Shown in pieces: positions 24,271-36,579 of a DNA stretch of 64,000 bases. The DNA lies in the NCBI GenBank assembly GCA_963969395.1, contig OZ017798.1, forward strand, positions 8,982,173 to 9,046,172. Direction: 5' to 3'. Origin of the DNA: Pseudoscleropodium purum. Lineage: Eukaryota > Streptophyta > Bryopsida > Hypnales > Brachytheciaceae. Positions within the stretch are counted from its first letter, which is position 1. Each line of letters opens with the position of its first letter. The translations under genes and the position numbers were made by a program. The notes under the pieces were generated by a model. That model was given only the letters and a program-made list of their open reading frames with translations. It was not told where the DNA came from and ran no database searches.

Positions 24271-24589
24271 CTTGTTAATTCCAATTCAAGAAGTGAGGAA
24301 GAGGCCGAGGTAATGATGGCCAAGAGGGGGCGCCCGCCAAAGGATCCTGAATTGCACGTTAGTAAGAAGTCAAGATCAAACAAGCGGAAGGCAATTGGTC
24401 GGACCAGAAGGAAAATCGGGATAGAAGACCTACTTCTAAGCCGAGGGCAATCGGAGTACTCCATTTTGCAAGATTTGGGCTCTCAAACAGCCAACATTAC
24501 AGTTGGGCAGTTAGTTGCCAGATGTCCGTCCTTGCGTCGTGAGCTGCGGCAAGGAATCAATGCTCGGCGCAGACGCCCAGTGGCAGAAG

Positions 24590-25383
24590 TCCACATCACG
24601 GATAAGACTAGAGGAGATTCCAAATCACCGCAGGTGGAGGCCACAGTGAATGGACATCAAATAGCCGGTTGTTTAATTGATAGAGGAAGTGCAGTTAATG
24701 TGATGGCCAGTTGGTTCATGCAAGAAGCTGATCTCAAGCCGGATAAGTCATCTACGTTGCGTCTGAAAGTAGCGGATCAACGTTGTGTTTGGTCCCTTGG
24801 TATGATTCATCAGCTATCCATCATGGTGAATGGAGTCATAGTTAAGGTGGATTTCCATGTTCTTGACACTTCAACGGAGAGGGGTGGGTATCCTCTCATC
24901 CTTGGAAGGCCTTGGCTGCGACAGGTTTGAGCTGTGAAGGGCCGCATGAAGATCGGGTCCGCATTCAACAGGGTGAGCATACAAGTGGTGCCCAAGGCAA
25001 TCACAAGCTCTTTAGGTTTCACCTCGGAAGGAGAGGACGATGGAACTGGAGAGTCCGAGTGGAGTACTGACTCGTCCACTGATTCGAGTGATGATGATGA
25101 TTCTGAGGCTGAGTTATATGCGATAGACGTCCTTCCTCAGATGGTTAGTAAGTCGATGCCACATTTGGACGATCACGATGTAGTCCCAACTAGAAAGGAA
25201 GAGCTCCTACGTTTGGTGAAATTTGGTCCTGCGTTGTCTGAGCAGGAACGTGAGTCAATGGAGAGGCTGGTAATCGAGTATGCTAATCTTTTTGTGAGCA
25301 GGCATATCGATTTGCCTGCTATTACCCTCGATGAGCATCGAATTGAGTTGGTTCCCAGTGCTAGGCCAGTTCGGGCCAAATAA
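24590..25383 (+). pseudogene. Retroelement aspartic protease and acidic linker
   Basis: The retropepsin-like motif is LIDRGSAVNVM near 24676-24708, where the family has D-[ST]-G after a hydrophobic pair. Arg replaces the middle residue, so activity is doubtful. A second conserved block (PLILGRPWL) follows near 24900. After a TGA at 24928, frame 24934-25383 encodes a very acidic S/D/E linker and then the segment leading into RT, ending in a TAA before 25390. Confidence 0.75.
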
Positions 25384-25389
25384 AGGCGT

Positions 25390-26253
25390 ATGGCTCCGGA
25401 AAGGATGGCTGTGCTTCGAGCGGAATTGGATAGATTGTTGGAAGGGGGTTTCGTAACTGAGGTGAAGAACACTGAGTGGGTGTCGCCCGTCGTCATAGTA
25501 CCGAAGAAAGGAGGAAAGTGGAGAGTTTGTGTTAACTACAGGGCTTTGAATCATTTCACGAAGAAGGACCGACAACCTTTGCCGCACATAGACAAGCTTC
25601 TAGATGAGGTCATAGGGCACGAATTATATTTGTTTTGTGACGGATACGCAGGTTATCACCAAGTGAGGGTCCATCTCGATAGCGTGCTTTATACAACTTT
25701 CACGACTCCTTGGGGCACGTTCGCCTATCTCAGGATGCCATTCGGCCTTTGTAATGCAAGTGGCACATTCCAACGGCTCCAACTCAAAATTTTTGGCCCA
25801 TACATCGGTAAGTTTATCAGGGTTTACCTGGATGATTTTGCCGTTTATAGGAAACGAAGTGAGCACTTGAACAATTTACATGCTACTTTTCAGCGGTTGC
25901 GAGAGTACGGATGCTCATTGAGCCCCGAGAAGTGCAAATTGGGATTTGAAGAGGGCCACTTGCTGGGTCATGTAGTCTCATGTCAAGGGATCAAAGTAGA
26001 TCCTGATAAAGTTCAAAGGATCGTTGAGATGAAATCTCCTATTACACGGGAACAAGTATCTCGGCTATGGGGAATGACAATTTATCACAATAGGTTTGTT
26101 CCAAACTTGGCCGGTGTTGGAAGACCGATTAGTGGTCTTATCAATAAGTCAAAGGGCTTTGATTGGGGGGAGCAGCAGGAGCGAGCCTTCAGTTATATAA
26201 AGGACCATCTTTCCAAATATCCTGTTGTGAAAGGCCCTAATTGGTCACGGTGA
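25390..26253 (+). pseudogene. Retroelement reverse transcriptase
   Basis: An open frame of 287 codons with RT motifs in order: WVSPVVIVPKKGGKWRVCVNYRALN, the DKLLDEV region, FTTPWGTFAYLRMPFGLCNA and the catalytic YLDD box (VYLDDFAVY). It copies element RNA into DNA. The frame itself is intact, but its upstream junction has a stop (25381-25383) and the downstream RNase H is interrupted. I therefore class it as part of a broken polyprotein. Confidence 0.88.
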
Positions 26254-26793
26254 TTCATCATAAATTCTTCCCCTGGTGAGCATGCGGTGGCAGCCATGTT
26301 AATTCAAAATGACGACTCAGGAAGGGCGCATCTGATTTACTATGCGAGCCGACTTCTTACAACTTGTAAGCAGAAGTATTCATCGTCGGAGAGGCAGGCT
26401 GTAGCATTGCTATACGCATGTACCAAATTCAAGCATTACCTTTTGGCGAGTCCATTCTCGACATTGGTGCAGAGTGAGACCGATTGTTTGAAGCAGATAG
26501 TATAGCAGACCAACCCAGAGGGACGAGCTGCGCGACTGATGGTAGCCTTGCAGGCTTTTGATCTGGAGTTTAAGACAGTAAAAGGAACTCACACAAAATA
26601 CGCAAGTACATTGGTAGAGCTTGGCGACCATTCTCATGAGGAGATCGGAGTGTTATCTGAAGATTCGGAGTGTTTTGCGATGAGTATAGCGTCGGATGTA
26701 CTAGACTTCGGTTACGGGGAGGTGATTTCTTATTTGAATGAATTGAAATTGCCAGAGCAAAGTAATGCGCAGCAGCGACGAAGTATTCGGTGA
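26254..26793 (+). pseudogene. Retroelement pol RNase H and linker, catalytically doubtful
   Basis: The RT-linked RNase H is recognisable by YYASRLLT, SSERQAVALLYA and KFKHYLL. The first catalytic Asp of the usual D-A-S motif is absent (SSPGEHAVAAML instead), and the third is not clear (QSETD). Stops occur before 26287 and at 26503-26505. Degeneration of this domain is typical of Tat-lineage elements, where a second RNase H takes over. Confidence 0.7.
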
Positions 26794-27960
26794 AGGAGTA
26801 TTCCCTACACTTTGATTGGTGGAGAGTTATACCATGCGGGGAAAGATGGTGTCCTTAGGAGAGCAGTAACGGCAGAGGAGTCTCGGGAAATTTTGCGGCA
26901 GTCACACGAAGGGGTTTGTGGTGGGCATTTTGCCACTGACACTACTGCCAGGGAAGTTCTTCAAGCAGGGTATTTTTGGCCCACTTTGTTTGCAGACTGT
27001 AACAGGTATTGTCGAAGCTGCTCACAGTGCCAAGCTTATGGAAGGAGGTAGAAGCCTTATACCGAATTGCACCCAATTTTCCCTACGGGTGCATTCGAGA
27101 AATGGGGCGTGGATTTTGTTGGGCCCCTGCCTTTGATAGCGAGGCGCAAGGAGTATCTCATTGTGGCTACCGACTACCTAACCAAATGGGCAGAGGCGGC
27201 GGCAATTAAGAAATGTAATCAAAAAGCTGCTGTTGAATTCATGTTTAATCAAATCATATGCAAATATGGTTGTCCATTGGAGATCGTGACCGATCAGGGA
27301 ACCCATTTCGTAAATGAGCTGGTCACCGAGCTACTAAAGAAGATGTCTGTAAAACATCGGAGATCCAGTCCTTATTATCCACAAGCCAACGGGCTGGTTG
27401 AAAAAACAAATGGCATGTTGACCGGGATCCTTGGGAAAGTAATAGCAGAGAACCGAAGAGAATGGGATTTGCATGTCGGGGAAGCTCTTTGGGCTTATCA
27501 GACGGCGCATAAAACAGCAATTGGTTACACTCCTTTCCAGCTAACCTTTGGGTTCAAAGCTGCGGTGCCCGCCGAACTGGAGCTTCCTTCCTTACGGATG
27601 GCAGTACGGCATAATTTAGGTGATGTGGAGTCCCTTCAAAGTTGCATTTTATTATTGGAAAGATTAGATGAGGTGAGACAAAGAGCTTTGCAAAATTATG
27701 AAATTTTGCAGCAACGAAGGAAGGCCAAGCATGACGCTGCTAAGAAGGTCATTGAGTTCCACCGTGGCGACTTGGTGATGTTAATGGATCAGTGGTTGAT
27801 CAAGCAACATGGACAGAAATTCCGTCCGAAGTGACAGGGCCTTTTTGCAGTATATCAAGTTAGAGATAATGGAACCTACATGCTCAACACTCCTGACAGT
27901 GACATATTACGTAAATGGTATAATGGAACGAAGTTGAAGTTATATCGGAGCTACAGTGAG
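26794..27960 (+). pseudogene. Retroelement integrase
   Basis: The HHCC zinc-binding domain (HEGVCGGH then CRSCSQC) lies at about 26909-27036. A TAG at 27049 separates it from the catalytic core 27067-27834, which keeps D (VDFVGP), D (VTDQGTHF) and E (LVEKTN) of the DD35E triad plus GYTPFQLTFG. The C-terminal GPY/F-like segment continues after a TGA at 27832 (Trp position) to about 27960. It would insert element DNA into the genome. Two nonsense changes break it. Confidence 0.85.
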
Positions 27961-27993
27961 TAGTCTCAGTGTGACATTGCCGTACTTGAGCTT

Positions 27994-28003
27994 GGGGAGG
28001 AAA
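27994..28003 (+). other. Polypurine tract
   Basis: GGGGAGGAAA directly precedes the TGAT start of the 3' LTR, the expected site for plus-strand priming. Confidence 0.85.
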
Positions 28004-28298
28004 TGATGCGGCTAATTTTGCCTTGACCATCTATGAATCAACCAATGTCATCCTATGCAGGAGAAATCGACCGTTATCATCGTGCTAGTTGTTTCTGTTA
28101 GGTTATCATTCGTGGGATTAGCAGTTGCAGGGTAGCGGTTACTAGTCGGGGGGATAAAGGAGGATTCAGATTCATGTAGAAGAGGAGAATGGAGAGAGAA
28201 AATGTATTAGCCAATGAGGCTACCTTCAGGAATAAAAATTGACCATGAAGGAATCAAAGCTTGCTAGAATTTTGTCTGAGTAAATTATTGCCTTATCA
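28004..28298 (+). repeat. 3' LTR, 295 bp
   Basis: Begins TGAT and ends ATCA, a perfect short inverted terminus. The same length as the 5' LTR, gap-free, about 95% identical. Confidence 0.92.
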
Positions 28299-28302
28299 GT
28301 AC

Positions 28303-29628
28303 TTTGAAAAGATCCATTGCTTGAAGGACACATTAGACCACACCTAAATACCCAATTAGGATATAAATTTATATGCAATATCTAGAAGTTGATTGTATTC
28401 ATTTAAATACCCAAGGTAGGTATTGAAATGCTCACACAATCCTCAAAAAATTTCAAATAACTACAATAATGAAAGTTATATCATATAAGCACTTGCATGA
28501 GAAATTATTGTATTTCTTGTGGTATAAGATAATTTGACTAAGAAATATACAATTGAGATATTCAAACTATTTTCAAATTAAAATGCTCATTTTTTACCTA
28601 CACTAAACTCTAAACCAAGACCATTTTTGTATTTAGAACAATCAATATGATTTTTGAAATGTAAAAATAATATGTGTATACAATCAATAAACAAAAAACA
28701 AAAAAGGCTCAAAATTTAATGAATAGTTGGCATGAGGTAGAAAAGGGCAAATTGCATGAAACAAGAGGCAATCCTACATAGACAAATTGATAAACAACCA
28801 AGGAATAAGCAAACTATAGGAAAAACATTCCTTGCACAAATCCAAGAGAAAAAAGACAAATTAGTCTTTTTTTCAAGCATTTCAATGCCTAAAATCACGA
28901 AAAAGATTGGGAAGCCTTTTGGAAATTTGAAGAAAACTTAGATGATGATGCCAAGTCATTCCAACTTTTGAAAATATTTTGGATGAAATTGACAATTTAA
29001 AATAAAATTCATTCAAATATATAGATGAAAAAATAGATCTATTCAAAATATAGATGAACACGAAAATATTTGGATACTTCATTTTCTTGTATATTACCAC
29101 TTCAATACTTCTCCAAAAAAAAGAAAAATAAACTACAAGATAAACCAATTGATCATCCATGATCTTGACCATCTATCAAAACAAAAATTGTGGTGAAAAT
29201 AAAGCAGGGTCTATTTTTTAACTACCAACCCTATATATTACCTACAACCTTATATAGGTTCAACTTTCTTTCTATTGGGGGATTCATTTGCTTTGAGTAT
29301 TTTTGGATGGTATAAAGAAGGTAGTATGAGCACCTGATAAAAGCCAAGGCAAAACTAGTTTCATATGTGCAAAAGGATTTGAAGCACTTTGGAGTACAAA
29401 GGACTCATGGCTTGCTCTAGATTGACTACCGGTATTGTTGAAGAAGCATACGATTGAAATTTCAATAGTTGGTAGCTAGATGGACAATGTGAGATCAAGT
29501 GTATATATCATTAAATATCCCAATGCCTTAGTTACAACCATAGCCAATTATGGAATTAGGCTATAAGTAGAGTTTGGACTTTGGAACACCTTCGGTAACA
29601 CCATTACTAGTAATACTGCACTACAATA
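28303..29628. other. AT-rich stretch without a recognised gene
   Basis: Short lysine-rich open frames (28756-28941, minus 28882-29172) have no recognisable motif. The right part, from about 29280, may be upstream sequence of the integrase relic. Confidence 0.4.
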
Positions 29629-29935
29629 AATATATGTTGGTAATGATTGAGCACTTCTCAAAGTGGAGTGAGCACATTGATTTGCTAGATAAAGTCAATG
29701 AAAGAGAAACTTATTCATTTTTTTGATTGAGTGCTGAATCACTTTGGAAGCCCTGTTGAAGTGTTGATAGACCAAGGATATGAGCTTTTTAGTGAGTTGC
29801 AAGCTTTGTGTGAGCAAACTATGACTATTCACTATACTACATCCTCGGATCACCCCTAGGTAGATGGTTTAGACAAGTGCATAGTACAAACTATCAAGAG
29901 AAGACTTCAAAAGTATAGTTAGAAGAAAGAGCATA
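29629..29935 (+). pseudogene. Old Ty3/gypsy integrase relic
   Basis: A translation with one frameshift and several stops still reads as an integrase core. VMIEHFSKWSEHI comes first. Then, in another frame, come LNHFGSPVEVLIDQG (second catalytic Asp), a TIHYTTSSDHP block, and VDGLDKCIVQTIKRRLQK, where the conserved Glu position is changed. This wording differs from the integrase of the 20936-28298 element, so it is a separate, older insertion. No LTRs were found for it. Confidence 0.65.
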
Positions 29936-31266
29936 ATAGAAATTGAGACTTGTAGTTACCCTAGAGAGCTAAAGACTATCAATTTTGTAAATAAGTATCT
30001 CTAGTTTTTACCAATGACTATAAAAAAATGATGACACTATAGTTGTTAACATAGAGAAAATGGTGCATATGAGACTTGATATGACAATAGGGCATATTAT
30101 TCTACAAGTACACAAAGTGTTTTAGTTGAAAGTGTAATTCTTGAAGGTTTATAATAATAAGGTTTAGAAGGACTATACATACAATTGTACATCATGTCAT
30201 TTCTTACATATTGATGCCTAGTTGAATTGATACTAGTCAATCTCAATCGTATTTCAATTGGATTAAAATGTATATTGTATACATAGGAGTACTAAAGGTG
30301 TTGTCACTATGACTATGATGTTATGTAATGTTTGTTCGTCAACGTAGTATTTATAGTGTTTGAGTCTGCCACTACAAGAAGTCCCTTTCAATTGGTGGTT
30401 GTATCCATGTTGTGTCTTGAAAGGTGGTTAGTCAAGATAGTTTTATATTAGGTTTTTCAAAATTGGTGTTTTGAAGGTCTCATAGAAGGGGCATTGTTTT
30501 TGCTAGCATGAAAGGGTCTTTGAAGGTCCCTAGTAAAGAAAGCATGTAAAATGATATTGTTGTACTATTTACTACACCTACATATGTGTCATATGTGGGA
30601 ACTTATTTCTTTTAGATGTTAGTAGTGATATAATTTTTTTTCACATTCACTTCATTGGTTCTTGAGTCACTTGATGAATGTGACAAATATATATTATGCC
30701 AAACCACTTTGCATGGTCCCAATGATCCACAATGTTTAGTATGAGTCTAAAGCTATCAAAGTCATAGTATAGGTTTTCTTGCAATGTGACAAGATCTTGT
30801 CACATTAGTATAGAGTGGAGACAAGTTTCATCTCATTCATTCAAGTATTTGGATGTTAGAGTGATAATGCCTAAGCACTTACAAGTCATTGATGCATCGT
30901 TATTGTTGTTTATTCACATCTATCATATGTTGGCATGATATGATTTTGGCAAATGTGTTTGTGTACAACAATCATCCTATTGACTTCGGTATTTCCAATT
31001 TATGGAAAAGTGCTCTTTGAATTTTGTTTTGTTTTTAAACCTTTTAATTGTCATTCATCATTCATTCATATTAGAGACTATTATTCTAACTTTCTATTAA
31101 TAAAATTCTCATAAATTTGAGCTTGGCTTATTTAATTGTATATTAAACGCTGTAATTTTTTCACCTTTAACAATAAAATTCTTTTTTATAAACTAAATAG
31201 GGTTTCTATATTATTAATAAGGTTGATTAAGATTCATTTAACTTTGACAGTTTTATAATAGATGCT
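29936..31266. other. AT-rich stretch, probably decayed retroelement and gene 3' flank
   Basis: No open gene recognised. The first few hundred bases may be the continuation of the integrase relic. The last part is the downstream flank of the permease gene. Confidence 0.35.
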
Positions 31267-34200
31267 TTAATTTTTGCTTTTTGTTGCTACTCTTATTTTT
31301 GCCCTACTTGTCCAATTTTTTAAAGCCACATTAACCTTTGATGATTCCAATACTTTGATCTCACTTTCAATTACCACATCAATTCTTTTTTGCATTCTTT
31401 CTAAGTTTTCTCGAACCCTCACTAATCGCTTCTCTGCAACTTCTTTTATACCATATTGTGCAAAATATTCTTTGCCAATATAACTAAATACTACAATTGC
31501 CGCTCCTAGTGTGGTAGATATAAAATCCAGGAATCAAAATATTGTTTTTTCAAATGCTTAGAAATATTTCAAAATATTATCAAGTATCTCTTTCAAAATA
31601 ATAACTAAAATACTCACCAATAAGTGCAATTCCTTGGCTACGTTCAGATGCATAAACCAATATAACAATGCACATTGATATTGGGAAGCATGTAAATACT
31701 GATAAATGCCAATTATCCAAAACAAAGTTAAATATTAAATTTAATATGCTCAATTTGATATGATTTATAGTGATTCAAATATTTGATAATGAAAATTCAT
31801 AACTTTAGATTGAAAATGCATACAACATAATAAGACTTTGAAACTTTTTAAATATAAAACTTTATTTGTCCTATAATTTAAAATAGTAGGATTTACAATA
31901 ATTAAGCATTTTTTTTCAAATATTCAATATCACTCTAGATGATATTAAATACCAAGATATATCAAATAATTATAGGATCTATTTTTTTTTAAATATGACA
32001 TTTATTAGATGGCAATTGTATATAAATGCATTGTATATGGAAACAAATGAAGATTTGCAAATACCTACAATTAAGTAAGTTGTTTTCAAAAGGGATTTGA
32101 TATGGTCGTAAGACATCAGGCTCAGTATAACGTAATTGTATTAATGCACTAAATTTTAAAATTGTTGAAAGTGCATAGAAAAGCATACCTACCTATAATA
32201 TATTTATTGTCTTAAAAAATTCAATGAAAAAAGTTTGTTAAGTTAAAAAAAATATTTTGATTAAACTTTGTTAAAAAATTATCTATATATATATTCATTA
32301 ATAAAAAATATTGAAAACATTATTGTTTTATAAATTATATGGTAATACCTCTACAAGGTAATAAAAGTCGAAGAAACTCAATACAATGGTACATAAAGAA
32401 GTGACTAAAATTGCAACAATTGGTGTGTGAAACTTTGGATAAAGATTTGTTAAAGCTGCAGGCATCTATTTTCAATTATTTTTTGTAATCTATACCAAAA
32501 AAAAATCTTACTATGTGCATATTCATAATAGTGAATGGTTAAATATCAACCACTAAATTTTTAATACATGTTACTATAATAAATGTAATGTCCAATTATT
32601 TTGCAACTGATGCTTGAATTTAAATCAATGAATATATACCTGATCAACTTGTGCCATTCCATATAAAATACGAGAATTTGTACATAATCGAATTAACAAA
32701 AGACCCAATATACTAAACATTCCAACAATCCCTATCCACATCTGAAATGATCATTTTTATTTAATTGGATAAATTAGTAAAATATTTTGCTTCAATCAAA
32801 TTTATATATTTGAAGTTCAAATTAAAAAATAAATGATCAATTTGAAGTAACAAGATAGAAGGTTTGAATTAAATTCTTGAAGTTTTCAAAATGTCATTTA
32901 TTCTTTAACATATATGTTTACAACTTAACATTTAAGAAAACAATGCAATCAATGTCAAATAAGATTTCTTAACCCCTAAAGTCCTAATGCCTTTTGTTCA
33001 TCAAATTTCACTCAAAATTTCCATTTCTATTGCAAAGTGCTAAAAACTTTAAAACTTGTTTTTCTTGTAAATCTAATTGTAAGTCTTGCACTAAACTAGT
33101 ATGACAGTGTAAAGAAGAAATTTCATAACCTCTGACCACGTGAATTATAAGATAATTGTGTTTGAAGTGAAAAGAAATTGAGTGTTTTGTACCTTGCTTG
33201 TCTAGATATTAAGACCTTTAATCTTCTTATCTTATAATTTTTGCACTACCAATATTGTATTGAAAGTATTTTATATTGAAGAATTGCTTTGAAAATCTAG
33301 GAATTTTTTTTCAAAAATTACACAATTGATTTTTCATTTTTAAAGACATTATTAAATAGTAGGCAAGAGATTGAAGGATTTCTAAATCACTAATTATGCT
33401 TAAGATGAAATTGAAATATAATATCACCTTTGATAAGATTGTTTTGTCATCCTACTATAAACCCCAGCAATCTTCTTTTTTGGAAAAATTGTACAAACAT
33501 CATTTAGAAAAGAATCTTATAAGTTATTTTTTTAGAAGCTATTTAGATTGTCCAAAAAATAAGATTATCCATATTTTTCTAATTACTAATACAAGTATAA
33601 TTCATGAATCAAAATTTTTCATATAGACAAAAATATTTTTTTATAAAAAATAAAACTTTAAAAATTTGATTTTGAATTTTTGAGTTTTTTTGGTGTTGTT
33701 TGACAAATCTCCAATTTGGGCTTAAGGTGGCATAAATTTTTTTCCTTTATATTAATTGATGTTAAAATTATATTTCCAAAAATTTAATGTTTTTTACTTT
33801 CTTGTAAAGAAATTCAGAAAATTGTAACAAAATATATGATCATAGGAGCCTATCCAAATCCATTTTGTTCCCCAAGGGAACAATGGGACTTTAAAGGTTA
33901 ACAAACATTTTATTTAGAACACCAATAAATATGATAAAATAAATATAAGTTCTCACATTTGATTTTTCATGTGAGAATTTTCAATAGAATTTTACCATTA
34001 TCTACTTTAAAATGAGTTGGAACCTTAAAAGAATTGCCACCAATAATCTTTGCAATATCAACATAAGTTCCAACACTCCAATCTTCATAGTTTGGCAACA
34101 AACTTGAAGCAATAAGAAGAGGTAAAATATTTGATCCAATTAAAAGTAAAAAGCCATATGTGAAAGCTCGAGGATATGAATAACTTGGAGTTAAAACTTC

Positions 34201-35969
34201 AGCAGCACATGTTCCTACCATATCAAATCTGCCAATTTATCAAAAATATTTTAAAAATAGTCTTTCTATAAAATAATATTTAAATCATTTATTTGATATT
34301 TAAAATTTTTTAAACATTACTAACATCCTTGACTATTTTTCTCTTAAGAGAAATTTTTCTACAAATAAGTAATATGATAATGAATCTATAAGATTATTTG
34401 ATAATTTGATTTTTTAGATTAATTTATTTCTTAAAATATTTTTGTTTATTTAGTATACTTCAAATCTAATTTTGAAACATTATACAAGTTAGATCACAAT
34501 CATAGAATTATATCAAACAATATAAAGTATATACAAGTATAAATCAAATAAATCAAATTTGCAATAGTAATGATGTATGTCTTTAAATATCATTAAGGAT
34601 ATATTAAATTAATTCAAGTGGATGTATCTTTTAAATAATTAATAAATTAATAAAAATTTATGAGACCCTGAGGTATTCCACAAAAAAGTAGCCAAAAATT
34701 TGCCACGATTAACTTTATTAGATATTGGTAATGCCAACCAAGATAAACTTATGTATTTAATACCCATGCAATATATAACAAAAAATGAACCAAATATAAA
34801 AAATGCTAAAATCAATGAAATATTTCCTGCAATATCATATATTAAATTTAATTAATATAGAAACTCACTATAATTTTAAAAAATAAAATATAAATCAACA
34901 AAGTGTTTCATGATTTTTAATTGAAGAAATAATATAGTTGGTATTTTTAAGGCTTATAAAATTAATTAATTTTTATCATATTATAATTTATAAACCTTTA
35001 TTTATTAAAAATTAATTACTATTAACATTTCATATATTTACTAGAATTCATATTTTCAAAATTTATATGTAATTTATATAGAATAATTTACCAACAATTT
35101 CTATTCCAATTACATTGATAATTGTAGCAAAGATCAATATGAACATTTTTATAAAAACACTCCAAGCATAATTGAATGGTGATAATTTATTAGTATTTTT
35201 GGAAAATAAAAGCGATAAATATTCCAAAAATAATGATGGATACATGGCATTGCTCAATACACTACAAGCAAATGCAAATGCACCATTCATATAAGACCAA
35301 AATGGTCCAAAAGCTCTATACACCCATAATACATGCCCTCCTGTTTCCGGAATCATGCATGTCATTTCTAGTGTCATTAATGTAATCGGTATAGTCCATA
35401 AAAGGGGAATAGAAAAAAATGAAATGAGCATTAACATAGGTCCTCCAAGCTTAAAACATTCTTGTAGTCCAAATGAACCCTATATAAAATCATGTATATT
35501 AGTAGTTATAGTCTTCATAGCAATTTTTATATGTATTTTTTTAACCATTAATGCTAAGTATGAAATCCTTTAATTCATTTTTTAAAATATTAATATTATA
35601 TATATATAAATTGAATTTAAAAAAAAAATTGTATGTAGAACTCACTCCTGTTAGTGCAAAAACAGTTACACCCAAAAGTTGTTTAGTGTTTAAGAAATTC
35701 GCTTTTGAATATTCATTGTTTGTGCTTCTGATAGCACAAAGTTTAAGAAATCGTTCCAGTAATGTTTTACATTTCACTTTCAACATAAATTTTTCATATA
35801 ATGTTAGTGATTGTTGATCTTTACTATTTGAAACATTATCACTGCTTTGTTGTGTATATTCATCAAATTTGTGTTCTTGTGGAATTGGAACAAAATGATT
35901 GGTACTAAACCAATATTTGATTCCACAAGGAGACCATTCTTTGGTCCAACCTTTCCAAATTTGTTGCAT
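31267..35969 (-). CDS. APC-superfamily permease (LAT/PUT-like amino acid or polyamine transporter)
   Basis: Multi-pass membrane transporter. My 9-exon model on the minus strand, in gene order, is 35969-35646, 35479-35092, 34826-34667, 34228-34024, 32741-32640, 32465-32349, 32192-32069, 31698-31618 and 31505-31267. All junctions are GT-AG and in phase, giving 1740 nt, or 579 aa. Evidence: the first membrane segment ends FALTGG and is joined across intron 1 to SFGLQE. PLLWTIPITLMTLEM is followed by PETGGHVLWVYRAFGPFW (from residue 152), NAMYPSLFLEYL, FLWNTSGFDMVGTCAAEV, RILYGMAQ and LRPYQIPF. These match the plant LAT/PUT family block by block, but with considerable divergence. The N-terminus (about 95 aa) is hydrophilic and the C-terminal tail long and charged. 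Codons are strongly AT-rich, unlike the kinesin genes. Exon 4 could alternatively end 18 nt later. Substrate cannot be decided from sequence. Confidence 0.82.
32969..33901 (+). mobile_element. TTAA-flanked ~0.93 kb repeat, copy 3, in permease intron 4
   Basis: Starts TTAACCCCTAAAGTCC and ends GGGACTTTAAAGGTTAA, so the termini are imperfect inverted repeats bounded by TTAA on both sides. This copy has the clearest ends of the family (others at 1326-2275 and 2539-3463). It makes up most of the unusually long intron 4 (32742-34023) of the permease gene. TTAA boundaries with CC...GG termini recall piggyBac-type elements. No transposase is encoded. Confidence 0.6.
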
Positions 35970-36579
35970 TTTCTATATTTCACAAGCAACAATCTTCTCA
36001 ATAATTTTTTTAGCTCTTTTTTTTTCCTCACCTTTAATACACTAAAAATTTCATAGATTTGAAGTTTCTAATAAAAATGTGAATGATATTGTTTGAAAGG
36101 TGTGTCATAATTTTAAATTATTTTAAAATTTTCATATTTTTCCTAATCTAAATATGCCATGATGGCAATCAACAATATATAATCACATCAACAATGGATT
36201 TTTTTAAAATGGATCAACAATGGATTTGGTGATAATTAGGTTAAAAAAATCATTCTCCGCAAGCAAATTCTCCCCTATTTTGAAAAAAGATTTTGTCTTT
36301 GGAGTTTCCTTATGTAAATATAAATTATTTTTGATAAACAACTAGCATGATTGTTATACTTTGTGAGATAGTTGTGACTATGTTTTAAATATTTGCATAA
36401 ATTTTAGGATAAAACTTAGGTGTGTTGTAAGATATGATTGTTGAAACTTCAATTACAATAGGATCAATTTAAAAGAGAAAATTGCACAATATATATTTCT
36501 AAAATCAAACTTCTAATATATACATCTTATCAATTAGAGGACAAGGTTACAACAATACAATCTCTCCTATGTTGTATTG
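35970..36579. promoter_or_regulatory. Upstream region of the permease gene
   Basis: AT-rich intergenic DNA upstream (on the minus strand) of the permease ATG. No distinct promoter motif can be supported. Confidence 0.3.

Larger units (their letters stand above)
20936..28298 (+). mobile_element. Ty3/gypsy LTR retrotransposon (Tat-like), complete but mutated
   Basis: The element is 7.36 kb, with two 295-bp LTRs, a primer-binding site, a polypurine tract and GTAC directly repeated outside both ends (20932-20935 and 28299-28302). The internal order is a Q/E-rich 5' ORF region, RNase H, gag with zinc knuckle, protease, reverse transcriptase, a degenerate RNase H, and integrase. RT before integrase defines Ty3/gypsy. 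Integrase features and the extra RNase H resemble the Tat lineage, but the extra RNase H lies upstream of gag here. Frameshifts and stop codons (mostly TGG or CAG changed by transitions) make it non-autonomous. Confidence 0.9.

Noticed and set aside
30370..30540. CACTACAAGAAG resembling a CACTA terminus
   Set aside because: I could not find a convincing opposite end or a 3-bp target duplication.
32021..32069. Alternative donor for permease exon 7 five bases downstream (TAG before GTATTT)
   Set aside because: That choice throws the next exon out of frame into a stop; the donor at 32068-32067 keeps the membrane segment in frame.
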